This document shows, in pieces, positions 1-8,864 of a stretch of DNA of 22,504 nt. The notes beneath the pieces were generated by a model that was not told the DNA's origin, did no database searches, and saw only the letters and a program-made list of their open reading frames with translations. This stretch comes from JACRAR01 sp041674385 (lineage in GTDB: Bacteria > Pseudomonadota > Gammaproteobacteria > Burkholderiales > Rhodocyclaceae): positions 1-22,504 of the forward strand of contig JBAYVU010000048.1 of the NCBI GenBank assembly GCA_041674385.1, read 5' to 3'. A program made the position numbers and the translations under genes. Each line of letters begins with the position of its first letter. Position 1 is the first letter of the stretch.

Positions 1-1
1 C

Positions 2-106
2 GGACTGGCCATCGTCAAGTCCATCGTCGAGGCCCATGGCGGCAGGATAGCGGTGACCTCCGCCGCTGGCGTGACAGCCTTCGTCATGACTTTGCCGGCC
101 ACCTGA
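2..106 (+). CDS. Sensor histidine kinase, C-terminal end (5' partial)
   Basis: The first 34 codons in this frame read GLAIVKSIVEAHGG and continue to a TGA at 104-106. This is the G2 box and last beta strands of a histidine kinase ATPase domain (HATPase_c), which normally ends with a GG..V.S..G..F...LP pattern; here the end reads FVMTLPAT. The protein would autophosphorylate on a histidine and pass the phosphate to a response regulator. The signal it senses cannot be told because the N-terminal domains lie outside the window. No partner regulator follows downstream, so it probably lies upstream. The usual GxGTxF before the last strand is degraded to GVTAF, which is tolerated in the family. Confidence 0.85.
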   Translation, partial: GLAIVKSIVEAHGGRIAVTSAAGVTAFVMTLPAT

Positions 107-287
107 TAGGGACTCAAACAATTTGGTCGTCATAAATTCGAGCCTATCTTCCTGGGTACCTTTTGGCCTGAGCGCGTGTTGCCGTAAATTCTCGTCTATT
201 TCATCGAGGCCGCGATTTTCCGGTAAGCTGCTACGAAAAGAACCTCGCTCGGAATCGGAAAAATTCAAGCAAGCATTGGAGCATCGC

Positions 288-1550
288 GTGGCTGATACGT
301 TAGACAACCTGATCGACCACTGGAAGCAGGATTCCCTGAGCACTTACAATACTTGGTTCCTCTGGGAGGAGCGCCTTAAGAATTTCCGCTCGATCCAGCA
401 AGGCATTCGCCAGGTCATCTGCCATATAGAAGCCGGTACCTTCGGCAATACTTATCGCGGTTCGTCGCTTGAGGTCGTGGTCAAGTCTGTCGCGGAACAA
501 CGTCAGATATTCAAGGGAGCGGACCATGCGTTTCTCTGGAAGCCGAAATTGCGCATTCCAGATATCTATGAGAATGTCGGAAATCAGCGCGCATTTGGGC
601 GGCTGCTGAGTGTCTGCGACTGTTGCGACGGCGCCGATGCGATTATTGATGCCATCCGCCGCCTGGATGCGGTGGGCATCAAGGGGCTGGGTCCGGCTGC
701 GGCAAACCTTCTCTATTTCATTCATCCCACCTTGGTACCGCCCTTCAACACGGCCATCGTCAATGGCTACAACGCCGTCACCGGCGCCGGCGTCAAGCTC
801 GGAAAGTGGGACCACTTTTTGTCCATGCGAGAAGGCCTTATCCGGCTCAACGGCCAGTACCGGAGCAAGCTGTCAAATGATCTTGGGGCAATCGGCGGCC
901 TGATGTTCGACATAGGCAGCGGCCGCTACCCGGCGCCGCCGCGAACAGACGACCAGGCCACAGTGGCTGCTTGGCAGGCCGATTTACTCAAGGTGCGTGA
1001 AGAAAGTGTGGCGGCGGGCAGGACACGGCAGCAGCAGGTCGAAGGCGATGCGACGCATACCGAGATCCAGGGGTGGCTGAGAGACTTGGGACTGGCCCTG
1101 GAATTCGACGTATGGATCGCTGCAAATGATCGAAGCCGGCCATACGGCAACGGAAGTTTGGGCGACGGATGTCTTGAGGTGCTCCCTGACTATCTGGCCG
1201 CGGGAATGGATTCGGTTCGCCTCATCGACGTGATCTGGATTCATCGGGAGCAAGGACGAGTTTCCGCAGCCTTCGAGGTCGAGCACTCGACTTCAATCTA
1301 TTCCGGGATCATACGCATGCTGGACTTGGCGCTTGGCGTCGAGTTCGGCGGCAGTAGCGCCCTGTTTCTCGTGGCCCCCGACAATCGGAAGCAGGATATT
1401 CAGCAGCAACTGAGCCGCCCGGCGTTTTCAAGGGTGTCCGAGCTTGGGTTCCGATACTTGTCTTATAGCGAACTCAAGTTGCACCGCGCTGCCATAGCCC
1501 GGTTCGGTGTCGGATTGAAACCATTGCTTGAGATTTCCGAGTCCCTGTGA
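288..1550 (+). CDS. HhH/glycosylase-like region joined to a PD-(D/E)XK nuclease-like domain, function unproven
   Basis: I chose the GTG at 288 (420 aa), preceded by TTGGAG at 276-281. The frame stays open back to a TTG at 123, but those extra 55 codons look non-coding. Residues about 120-165 contain AVGIKGLGPAAANLLYFIHP followed by PPFNTAIVNGYN. This resembles the helix-hairpin-helix plus following helix of HhH-GPD DNA glycosylases. Residues about 255-395 contain HTEIQGWLRDLG, DVWIAANDRSR, LIDVIW (D314) and AAFEVEHSTSIYSGIIRMLDL (E330, E332), then LFLVAPDNR and SRPAFSRV. That string is typical of PD-(D/E)XK-fold, restriction-endonuclease-like domains. A DNA repair or defence nuclease is an inference from these motifs. 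No methyltransferase gene is adjacent. The gene is intact and sits immediately beside an insertion sequence, which suggests an accessory locus. Confidence 0.7.
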   Translation: MADTLDNLIDHWKQDSLSTYNTWFLWEERLKNFRSIQQGIRQVICHIEAGTFGNTYRGSSLEVVVKSVAEQRQIFKGADHAFLWKPKLRIPDIYENVGNQRAFGRLLSVCDCCDGADAIIDAIRRLDAVGIKGLGPAAANLLYFIHPTLVPPFNTAIVNGYNAVTGAGVKLGKWDHFLSMREGLIRLNGQYRSKLSNDLGAIGGLMFDIGSGRYPAPPRTDDQATVAAWQADLLKVREESVAAGRTRQQQVEGDATHTEIQGWLRDLGLALEFDVWIAANDRSRPYGNGSLGDGCLEVLPDYLAAGMDSVRLIDVIWIHREQGRVSAAFEVEHSTSIYSGIIRMLDLALGVEFGGSSALFLVAPDNRKQDIQQQLSRPAFSRVSELGFRYLSYSELKLHRAAIARFGVGLKPLLEISESL

Positions 1551-1583
1551 ACGTTTTTGGCATGACTGATAACTGCTACATTA

Positions 1584-1610
1584 TTGAGAATCGTATAAGT
1601 AGATGACATC
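1584..1610 (+). repeat. IS630 left terminal inverted repeat
   Basis: The end begins TTGAGAATCGTATAAGTA and pairs with the right end with 2 mismatches in the first 18 bases and about 21 of 27 overall. The flanking TA is at 1582-1583. The transposase stop codon (1609-1611) lies just inside this repeat. Confidence 0.85.
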
Positions 1611-2606
1611 AGAATGCCAACTCAGCTTGTTTCCAAAACGCGGTGATCAGCGTTGGTCTGCGCTGCATGGACTTGAGCCGATTGCGGGTGAACTGACCGA
1701 CTTCGCCGATGGTGTCGAGGCACAGATTGGCAATCTCATGCTTCTTGAGATAGGCCCAGATCGCTTCAACCGGATTGAGTTCGGGGGCGTAGGCCGGCAG
1801 GCGCGCAACCGCGATGTGTCCGTTCAGTTCTTCCAGCCAGGAGCTGACCTTTCGGCTGCGATGGATCGCAGCGCCATCCCAGATGATCAGCAGCGGCCTT
1901 TTGATCTGACGCTTGAGCGCGCCCAGAAATTCGATGATCTGCTCGGAACGAATGGCGCCGGGGAAGAACCGAAAGTAGAACTGCGAGAAGGACAGACCAG
2001 CAATGGCCGAGAGTTGCTTCCAGGTGAAACTGTGCTGAAGAATCGGCGTCTGGCCGCGCAGACTCCAGGTGCGAGCGACGCTGGGCCGTTCGCTCAATCC
2101 GGATTCGTCGATGAAGACGATGGTGCGGTCTTCTCGCTGGGCTTTTTTTTGAGCGCAGGCCAGCCGTGCCGCTTCCACCGAACAATCTCTGGTTCGTTGC
2201 GCTGGATGGCGCGTTTCTCGGGCTTCTGGCAAGAGAAACCCAACCGACGGAGCAGATGCCACAAATGGCCGGTGCTGTATTCCACGCCAAACTGTTGGGT
2301 GATGACTTTGCCGATCCGTGGCAGCGTCCATAGCTCGGTCGGATACCCGGCCGCCAATGCGCCCGCCATGAGTACCTTGCCCAGTTCTTGCTCCTGCTCG
2401 GCGTCGAGTTGGCGTGGCCGACCCAAATCGCCGCGCTTGAGCGATTCCTTGCCGCCCTCGGCCAGCCGCTGCTCCCAGGTCGCTACCGTTTGTCGCGCAA
2501 CGCCCAGTTCCCGAGCGACCTCCGACTTCGACATGCCGCGCGCCAAGAGCTTTGCACCCTTGAGCCGACGCTTTTCCAACGCCTTGAAATCCCGCTTGTG
2601 CTTCAT
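1609..2606 (-). CDS. IS630-family DDE transposase, made by -1 frameshift
   Basis: Translation starts at ATG 2606, preceded by GAGG with good spacing. The first frame (2606 to 2094, 170 aa) holds the N-terminal helix-turn-helix, with SKSEVARELGVARQTVATWE at about residues 25-44. It would end in an unrelated tail. The second frame, open to the TGA at 1609-1611, holds the catalytic part: TIVFIDESG (first Asp), LLIIWDGAAIHRS (second Asp) and LNPVEAIWAYLK (Glu). The frames meet at a run of eight A residues on the coding strand. A -1 slip there gives one product of about 332 aa, the usual length for this family. The protein would cut and join the element at TA targets. The frame break could instead be a plain mutation, but the slippery heptamer and the intact halves argue for programmed frameshifting. 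Confidence 0.85.
2141..2150 (-). other. Programmed -1 ribosomal frameshift site
   Basis: The coding (minus) strand reads CTC AAA AAA AAG CCC in the upstream frame, so the heptamer A_AAA_AAG lies in the phase required for -1 slippage. After slipping, the next codons are GCC CAG CGA, which enter the frame containing FIDESG. The run is eight T residues at 2143-2150 on the plus strand. A downstream pseudoknot or stem was not worked out. Confidence 0.75.
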
Positions 2607-2658
2607 CGTCGCACCTCGAAACGAACACAAGCAGGTTAACGTCTTTACCCATCATCGC

Positions 2659-2685
2659 GTTGACAGTTATTTATACGGTTCTCAA
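2659..2685 (-). repeat. IS630 right terminal inverted repeat
   Basis: Read on the minus strand the end begins TTGAGAACCGTATAAATA, matching the left end. The flanking TA is at 2686-2687. This is the end upstream of the transposase start, so it may also carry its promoter. Confidence 0.85.
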
Positions 2686-2748
2686 TAGCTATCATTCGCC
2701 CTTAGACAATAACGATCGATGCTGAGAGATGCCTAAAATCATTCAGGA

Positions 2749-5010
2749 CTAAATCTGCTTCACGCAATCGACGTAGTAGCTCGGCTTGCCGTTGGATTGG
2801 TCCTTGACCAGTCCGTGGATATCGGTTTCGAAGCCGGGAAACTTCTCGTTGAACTCGCGGGCGAATTTAAGATAACGGACGATGGTCGCGTTGAAGCGCT
2901 CGCCCGGAATCAACAGCGGGATTCCCGGCGGATAGGGGGTAAGCAGCACGGCGGTGACGCGGCCTTCCAACTCGTCGATCGCCACGCGGTCGATCTCGCG
3001 GTGAGCCATCATGGCGAAGGCGTCGGCCGGCCGCATCGCCGGCTCCATGTTGGACAGGTACATCTCGGTGGTCAGCCGCGCGATGTCGTTGGCCTTGTAG
3101 ATGCCGTGGATCTGCTCGCACAGGTCTCTGAGGCCGATCTTCTCGTAGCGCGGGTACTTGGCGACGAATTCCGGCAGCACGCGCCACAGCGGCGCGTTCT
3201 TGTCGTAGTCGTCCTTGAACTGCTGCAGTTCGGTCACCATGGTGTTCCAGCGACCCTTGGTGATGCCGATGGTGAACATGATGAAGAACGAATAGAGGCC
3301 GGTCTTCTCGACGATCACGCCGTGCTCGGCGAGATATTTGGTGACAATTGCCGCGGGGATGCCGAATTCGTCCGAGAAGTCGCCATCGACATCGAGGCCG
3401 GGGGTGATGACCGTCGCCTTGATCGGGTCGAGCATGTTGAAACCCTTGGCCAGCTTGCCGAAGCCATGCCAGCGTTCTCCGGCCTTGAGCATCCAGTCGC
3501 CGCGGTCGCCGATGCCTTCTTCGCAGAGATTTTTCGGCCCCCATACCTTGAACCACCAGTCGGCTCCCCACTCCTCGTCCACCTTGCGCATGGCGCGGCG
3601 GAAGTCGAGCGCTTCGGCAATCGACTCCTCGACCAGCGCCGTACCGCCCGGTTCCTCCATCATGGCCGCCGCCACGTCGCAGGAAGCGATGATGGCATAT
3701 TGGGGCGATGTCGAGGTATGCATCAGGAAGGCTTCGTTGAACACATCGCGGTCGAGCTTGCGCTGTTCCGAATCCTGCACCAGGATCTGCGAGGCCTGCG
3801 AGAGCCCGGCCAGCAGCTTGTGGGTCGATTGCGTCGAGAAGATTATCGATTCGCGGCAGGGCGGACGTTTCTTGCCGATGGCATGCATGCCCTTGTAGAA
3901 ATTGTGGAAAGTGGCATGGGGCAGCCAGGCCTCGTCGAAATGCAGGGTATCGACCTTGCCGTCGAGCATCTTCTTGATGTCCTCGACGTTATAGATGATG
4001 CCGTCGTAAGTGCTCTGGGTCAGCGTCAGCACGCGCGGCTTGGCGTCGGGATCGCGTTCCAGCGTTTCGCGGGCGAAGGGATTGGCGAGGATTTTCTTCT
4101 TGATGTTCTCCCACTTGAACTCTTCCTTGGGAATCGGGCCGATGATGCCGTAGTGGTTGCGCGTCGGCATCAGGAACACCGGAATCGCGCCGGTCATCAT
4201 GATGGCGTGCAGGATCGACTTGTGGCAGTTGCGGTCAACCACCACGATGTCGCCTGGCGCCACGGTCGAGTGCCAGACGATCTTGTTGGAGGTCGAGGTG
4301 CCGTTGGTGACGAAGAACAGGTGGTCGCAGTTGAATATGCGCGCGGCATTGCGCTCGGAAGCCGCCACCGGGCCGGTGTGGTCGAGCAGTTGGCCGAGTT
4401 CGTCGACCGCGTTGCAGACATCGGCGCGCAGCATGTTCTCGCCGAAGAACTGGTGGAACATGCGCCCCACCGGGCTCTTCAGGAAGGCCACGCCGCCCGA
4501 GTGGCCGGGGCAATGCCAGGAATAGGAACCGTCCGAAGCATAGTGCACCAGGGCGCGGAAGAACGGCGGCGCCAGCGACTCGAGGTAGTCCTTGGCCTCG
4601 CGCACCACATTACGGGCGATGAACTCCGGGGTGTCCTCGAACATGTGGATGAAGCCGTGCAGCTCGCGCTGCACGTCGTTGGGGATGTGGCGCGTGGTGC
4701 GCGTCTCGCCGTAGAGGAAGATCGGGATGTCGCTGTTGCGGAAGCGGATCTCCTCGACGAAGGCGCGCAGGCCGGCGATGGTCTCGTCGGCCTTGTCGGA
4801 AGCGAATTCCTCGTCGTCGATCGACAGGATGAACACCGATGCGCGGCTTTGCTGCTGGGCGAAGGAGGCCAGGTCGCCGTAGCTGGTGACGCCGAGCACT
4901 TCCATGCCCTCTTCTTCGATGGCCTTGGCCAGCGCGCGGACACCCAGCCCGGAGGTGTTCTCGGAGCGAAAGTCCTCGTCGATGATGATGACCGGGAAGT
5001 GAAATCTCAT
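2749..5010 (-). CDS. Orn/Lys/Arg decarboxylase (PLP-dependent, class I family)
   Basis: The 753-aa product has the full length and layout of the bacterial Orn/Lys/Arg decarboxylases. An N-terminal flavodoxin-like wing domain covers about residues 1-140. The PLP-binding core follows, with SWHCPGHSGG at about 164-173, DRNCHKS at 259-265, LHFDEAW at 356-362 and STQSTHKLLAGLSQAS around 392-407. K398 in STHK is the expected Schiff-base lysine. The C-terminal domain carries LLTPYPPGIPLLIPGE. The enzyme decarboxylates a basic amino acid to its diamine or agmatine, for polyamine supply or acid resistance. I cannot decide between lysine, ornithine and arginine from the motifs. It is last in the apbC-dcd-decarboxylase series, 31 nt after dcd, and is probably co-transcribed. 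ATG 5010 follows a GGGGC-type weak ribosome binding site. Confidence 0.9.
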   Translation of the reverse strand: MRFHFPVIIIDEDFRSENTSGLGVRALAKAIEEEGMEVLGVTSYGDLASFAQQQSRASVFILSIDDEEFASDKADETIAGLRAFVEEIRFRNSDIPIFLYGETRTTRHIPNDVQRELHGFIHMFEDTPEFIARNVVREAKDYLESLAPPFFRALVHYASDGSYSWHCPGHSGGVAFLKSPVGRMFHQFFGENMLRADVCNAVDELGQLLDHTGPVAASERNAARIFNCDHLFFVTNGTSTSNKIVWHSTVAPGDIVVVDRNCHKSILHAIMMTGAIPVFLMPTRNHYGIIGPIPKEEFKWENIKKKILANPFARETLERDPDAKPRVLTLTQSTYDGIIYNVEDIKKMLDGKVDTLHFDEAWLPHATFHNFYKGMHAIGKKRPPCRESIIFSTQSTHKLLAGLSQASQILVQDSEQRKLDRDVFNEAFLMHTSTSPQYAIIASCDVAAAMMEEPGGTALVEESIAEALDFRRAMRKVDEEWGADWWFKVWGPKNLCEEGIGDRGDWMLKAGERWHGFGKLAKGFNMLDPIKATVITPGLDVDGDFSDEFGIPAAIVTKYLAEHGVIVEKTGLYSFFIMFTIGITKGRWNTMVTELQQFKDDYDKNAPLWRVLPEFVAKYPRYEKIGLRDLCEQIHGIYKANDIARLTTEMYLSNMEPAMRPADAFAMMAHREIDRVAIDELEGRVTAVLLTPYPPGIPLLIPGERFNATIVRYLKFAREFNEKFPGFETDIHGLVKDQSNGKPSYYVDCVKQI

Positions 5011-5041
5011 GGGAAGCCCCTTTACAGGCAGCAGCGCAACA

Positions 5042-5608
<567 letters not shown>

Positions 5609-5682
5609 TGCGGTCGGACACCCCAAATAAAATCGCCAAGGCCGCGATTTTACGCGTACTCTCGGCGATTGGCGCGAATTTG

Positions 5683-6771
5683 TCAGGTGTTCTGGACGAC
5701 GATATTCGGGAACTTGGACGTCATATCCTTGGCTTGCTCGGCGATTTTTATCGCCACGCGGCGTGCGATACCGCGGTAGATTTCCGCCACGCGGCCGTCG
5801 GGGTCGGCAACCACGCTCGGCCTGCCGGAGTCGACTTGTTCGCGGATGCTGATATCGAGCGGCAGGGAACCGAGCAGGTCGATCTCGTAGTCCTTGGCCA
5901 TGCGTTCGCCGCCGCCGCTGCCGAAGATGTGCTCCTCGTGGCCGCACTTGGAACAGATGTGCAGGCTCATGTTCTCAACGATGCCGAGAATCGGGATGCC
6001 GACCTTCTCGAACATCTTGAGGCCCTTGCGGGCGTCCAGCAGGGCGATGTCCTGCGGCGTGGTGACGATGATCGCACCGGTCACCGGCACCTGCTGCGCC
6101 AGCGTAAGTTGAATGTCGCCGGTGCCGGGAGGCAAGTCGATCACCAGATAGTCGATGTCGCGCCAGTTGGTCTCGGTCAGCAATTGCTGCAAAGCTTGCG
6201 TGACCATCGGGCCGCGCCACACCATCGGCGTTTCAGGATCGATCAGCAGCCCGATCGACATCGCCTGCAAGCCGTGGGCTTCCATCGGCTCCAGTTTCTT
6301 GCCGTCGAGGGATTCGGGGCGGCCGCTGATGCCCAGCATGAGCGGCTGCGACGGCCCGTAGATGTCGGCGTCGAGCAAACCCACCGCGGCTCCCTCGGCG
6401 ACCAGCGCCAGCGCGAGGTTGACGGCGGTGGTGGACTTGCCGACGCCGCCCTTGCCGGAGGCGATCGCGATGACGTTCTTGACCCCGGGAATCAGCTTGA
6501 CACCGCGCTGCACCGAGTGCGCGACAATTTTCGAGTAAACATTCGCACTGACCTTGCCTATGCCGGGAATGCCTTTGAGCTTGGCGACAACCTGCTGGCG
6601 GATAGGCTCGATCTGAGTCCTGGCCGGATAGCCGAGTTCGATGTCGAGCGCCACGTCGGCGTCGCTGACCTTGATGTTGCGTGCCGCGCGACTGCTGACG
6701 AAATCCTTGCCGGTATTGGGATCGACGATTTCCTTGAGGACGCTCTGGACTTGCTGCTCTGAAATGCTCAT
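5683..6771 (-). CDS. apbC: Iron-sulfur cluster carrier protein ApbC/Mrp
   Basis: This P-loop ATPase of the Mrp/NBP35 family carries and transfers [4Fe-4S] clusters to apoproteins. The 362-aa product begins with a MIP18/DUF59 domain (about residues 5-85). A deviant Walker A, ASGKGGVGKSTTAVNLALAL, starts at about 104 with K107 and K112. GLLDADIYGPSQPLMLG and LVIDLPPGTGDIQLTL follow. The cluster-binding pair is HICSKCGHEEH (C273 and C276). The ATG at 6771 is preceded by CGGAG at a suitable distance. The gene starts a leftward series with dcd and the decarboxylase, divergent from the HD-GYP gene. In many betaproteobacteria apbC is divergent from metG; here the HD-GYP gene lies between them. Confidence 0.95.
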   Translation of the reverse strand: MSISEQQVQSVLKEIVDPNTGKDFVSSRAARNIKVSDADVALDIELGYPARTQIEPIRQQVVAKLKGIPGIGKVSANVYSKIVAHSVQRGVKLIPGVKNVIAIASGKGGVGKSTTAVNLALALVAEGAAVGLLDADIYGPSQPLMLGISGRPESLDGKKLEPMEAHGLQAMSIGLLIDPETPMVWRGPMVTQALQQLLTETNWRDIDYLVIDLPPGTGDIQLTLAQQVPVTGAIIVTTPQDIALLDARKGLKMFEKVGIPILGIVENMSLHICSKCGHEEHIFGSGGGERMAKDYEIDLLGSLPLDISIREQVDSGRPSVVADPDGRVAEIYRGIARRVAIKIAEQAKDMTSKFPNIVVQNT

Positions 6772-7099
6772 GAGGACTCCGCGGAGATTAATAACCGATC
6801 AATTTTGTATAGTATATACCGATCCCTTCCGGCGGCCTCAGGCAGAAATATTCCGCCAATTCCCGCAGCACCCTCGAAAGGATATCCGTATTTCGCGATT
6901 GATCAGGATTCTAACAGCGCCGCGACGGGGGTACCGCCAAGAGGAGCCACTGGCAAACCAAAAACGCTGAGACCAAGAAAAACAGATGGGCATTTTCTTA
7001 TTCCTTTGATATAGTCAGGCGGTCTTTTGGCCAGGGCCGCAGGCGCCGTCTCTCTTGGCCCTGGGCATTTTTCCGTGTCGTTTGCACGGAGCGGAATGA
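6772..7099. promoter_or_regulatory. Divergent intergenic region, apbC / HD-GYP gene
   Basis: This 328-bp stretch holds no convincing gene. An AT-rich core at 6801-6818 lies between two copies of ACCGATC (6794-6800 and 6818-6824). On the minus strand it contains TATACT (6816-6811), a plausible -10 for apbC, but no good -35 could be found. Nearer the HD-GYP gene, GATATAGT around 7010-7017 could be a -10. It is followed by an 8-bp inverted repeat CCAGGGCC/GGCCCTGG (7031-7038 and 7057-7064) and then ATTTTT. These are sequence observations only; no riboswitch family was recognised. Confidence 0.3.
7031..7072 (+). terminator. Hairpin plus T-run in the HD-GYP leader (possible attenuator)
   Basis: CCAGGGCC at 7031-7038 pairs perfectly with GGCCCTGG at 7057-7064 around an 18-nt loop. 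ATTTTT follows at 7067-7072. The stem is GC-rich and the T-run short, which is the form of a weak intrinsic terminator. It lies about 30 nt upstream of the HD-GYP start, so it would act in the leader if transcription begins upstream of it. It could also be chance, given the GC content. Confidence 0.3.
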
Positions 7100-8665
7100 G
7101 TGATGAGCAGGGAAATTTTTGAAATCAGTAAGCTGTTTTTCGAGTTGACCGTGTTGGGCGGCTCGAATACGGACCTGGAGCGCCTGCTTCAACGGTTGTT
7201 CGGCATGCTCGGCGATTTCCCCTCCCTTGCCATCGAACCGCACGGCGCCATCCTGCTATTCAATCCGCGGCGCAAGCTGGTCCAGGTGGCCCAGCACGGC
7301 ATGGATGAGGCCGGCAGCGGCGGTTGGGCCTGGGATGCCCTGCACACCAGGGGCAATACCGAGGAGACGGTTCCGTTCCTTCTTCCCCGCCATTGCGCCC
7401 TCGCCGGCGATGTCCCGGACTATGCCACCAACTGTCGCTTCCTCATCCTGCCGCTACACAGCGAGTCGGGGCACCTTGGCTATGCCTGCCTGGCCAGCAG
7501 CAGCGAGAGCGTGTTGTCCCCCCGGAACCTGAATTTCTTCACCGACCTCGGCCGCGCACTGTCTGTGCTGGTCGGACGTGCGCAACTCGACGCGATCATC
7601 AAGGTGCGCGAGTGGGAACTCGAAGAAGCGCGCACCGATGCCATCCATCGCCTCGGCTCGGCATCCGAATACCGCGACAACGAGACCGGCTGGCACGTGA
7701 TGCGCATGACCAACTATGCGCTGGCCATCGCCCGCCAGATGAATCTCCCCGAAGCGCAACGCGACTTGCTCTTCGTCACGGCACCGATGCACGACGTCGG
7801 CAAGATCGGCATACCCGACGCCGTACTGCTCAAGCAGGGATTGCTGGATGAGGATGAGATGAAAACGATGCGCAGCCACGCCGAGATAGGCGAGACCATC
7901 TTGAGCGGCCACGATCAACTCATCACCACGGCACGCGAAATTGCAGCCGCCCATCACGAGTACTGGGATGGCAAGGGCTATCCGCGCGGCCTGGCCGGCG
8001 AGCAGATCCCTCTGCTGGCGCGCATCTGCGCCGTCGCCGACGTTTTCGACGCGCTGACTTCGCGGCGCCCCTACAAGGATCCTTGGCCACTGGATGAGGC
8101 GCTGGCCTACATTTGCAAGCAGTCAGGCAGCCAGTTCGATCCGTCCGTGGTGGAAGCCTTCTGCGCCGTGCAAGACGAAGTCCGGCGCGTGCGCGAGCTT
8201 TACCGCGACGATATCATCGATCCGAAACAGGTGCTGAGTCTGCCCTCGCCGACCGGCAAGAACGAAACCTGGGTGCGCTGGGACGACACCTTCAGTGTCG
8301 GCATCGACATCATCGACGAACATCACCGCTACTTGTTTGACATCGTCAACGAACTGCACGGCGTGGTGGCCAACCGGCGGGGCGGTCGCGAAGTGGCGCG
8401 CCTGCTGAAGGCGCTCGATTTATACGCCCTGGTGCATTTCCGCGCCGAGGAAAGGATGATGGAGCATTACGGCTTCGCCGGCCTGTCGAAGCAGCAGAAA
8501 CAACACCAGGCCTTTCACGACAGGATGCGCGAATTCCACGAAGAACTGCACGCCAATCCCCTCACCGCCCAGCACGACGTGCTCGACTTCGCGCGAAGCT
8601 GGCTGGTCGGCCACATCCGCGACGAGGATACCCAGTTGCGCGTACTCGCCGGCCGCCCCACCTGA
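7100..8665 (+). CDS. HD-GYP c-di-GMP phosphodiesterase with GAF-like and hemerythrin domains
   Basis: The 521-aa cytoplasmic protein has three parts. Residues about 10-165 look like a GAF-type sensor. Residues about 180-370 form an HD-GYP domain, with APMHDVGKIGIPD (H231, D232), AAHHEYWDGKGYP (H285, H286 and GYP at 293-295) and ADVFDALTSRRPYK. This domain hydrolyses cyclic di-GMP. Residues about 388-515 are a bacteriohemerythrin domain. The expected di-iron ligands are visible: H409 in IDEHHRYLFD, H446 and E450 in HFRAEE, H469 and H473 in HQAFH, and H505 and D510 in HIRDED. Such a domain binds O2 or senses redox state, so the protein probably couples oxygen to c-di-GMP turnover. GTG 7100 and ATG 7103 are both possible starts; GGAG at 7088-7091 fits the former slightly better. 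Confidence 0.92.
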   Translation: MMSREIFEISKLFFELTVLGGSNTDLERLLQRLFGMLGDFPSLAIEPHGAILLFNPRRKLVQVAQHGMDEAGSGGWAWDALHTRGNTEETVPFLLPRHCALAGDVPDYATNCRFLILPLHSESGHLGYACLASSSESVLSPRNLNFFTDLGRALSVLVGRAQLDAIIKVREWELEEARTDAIHRLGSASEYRDNETGWHVMRMTNYALAIARQMNLPEAQRDLLFVTAPMHDVGKIGIPDAVLLKQGLLDEDEMKTMRSHAEIGETILSGHDQLITTAREIAAAHHEYWDGKGYPRGLAGEQIPLLARICAVADVFDALTSRRPYKDPWPLDEALAYICKQSGSQFDPSVVEAFCAVQDEVRRVRELYRDDIIDPKQVLSLPSPTGKNETWVRWDDTFSVGIDIIDEHHRYLFDIVNELHGVVANRRGGREVARLLKALDLYALVHFRAEERMMEHYGFAGLSKQQKQHQAFHDRMREFHEELHANPLTAQHDVLDFARSWLVGHIRDEDTQLRVLAGRPT

Positions 8666-8864
8666 AGTTGAGCAACCCATTCGGATCGATGCCAGACCAC
8701 CCGCCTGCCAATTCCAAATCGATAATCAAAAGATTCCCTACTTGCGGCGGCAGGCATTCCACTTGGTGCATCTCCCAGGATTCGACTTGAATTGGCGCTG
8801 ATGCTGCCCAGCGGTACGAGCAGCTCAGGTAAAATACCGGACTACAAAGCTTCTGGATAAAACC

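Larger units (their letters stand above)
1584..2685 (-). mobile_element. IS630-family insertion sequence, complete, flanked by TA
   Basis: This 1102-bp element is bounded by imperfect terminal inverted repeats. The outer 18 bases match at 16 positions (TTGAGAA-CGTATAA-TA), and weaker similarity continues to about 27 bases. A TA dinucleotide lies directly outside each end, at 1582-1583 and 2686-2687, which fits the TA target duplication of the IS630/Tc1-mariner group. One transposase is encoded on the minus strand across two frames. Both ends and all DDE residues are present, so the copy looks complete and possibly active. It lies between the nuclease-like gene and the decarboxylase gene and interrupts no recognisable reading frame. 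Confidence 0.9.

Noticed and set aside
123..287. TTG start extending the nuclease-like protein by 55 residues
   Set aside because: The extension has no Shine-Dalgarno sequence and reads as a Ser/Arg-rich non-protein-like stretch; GTG 288 has TTGGAG at good spacing.
6945..6990. GGCAAACC at 6952-6959 and GAGCCACTGG nearby as a c-di-GMP or cobalamin riboswitch
   Set aside because: The other conserved parts (GAAA tetraloop, GACGCAAAGC, or the B12 core) are missing, so the match is too short to support.
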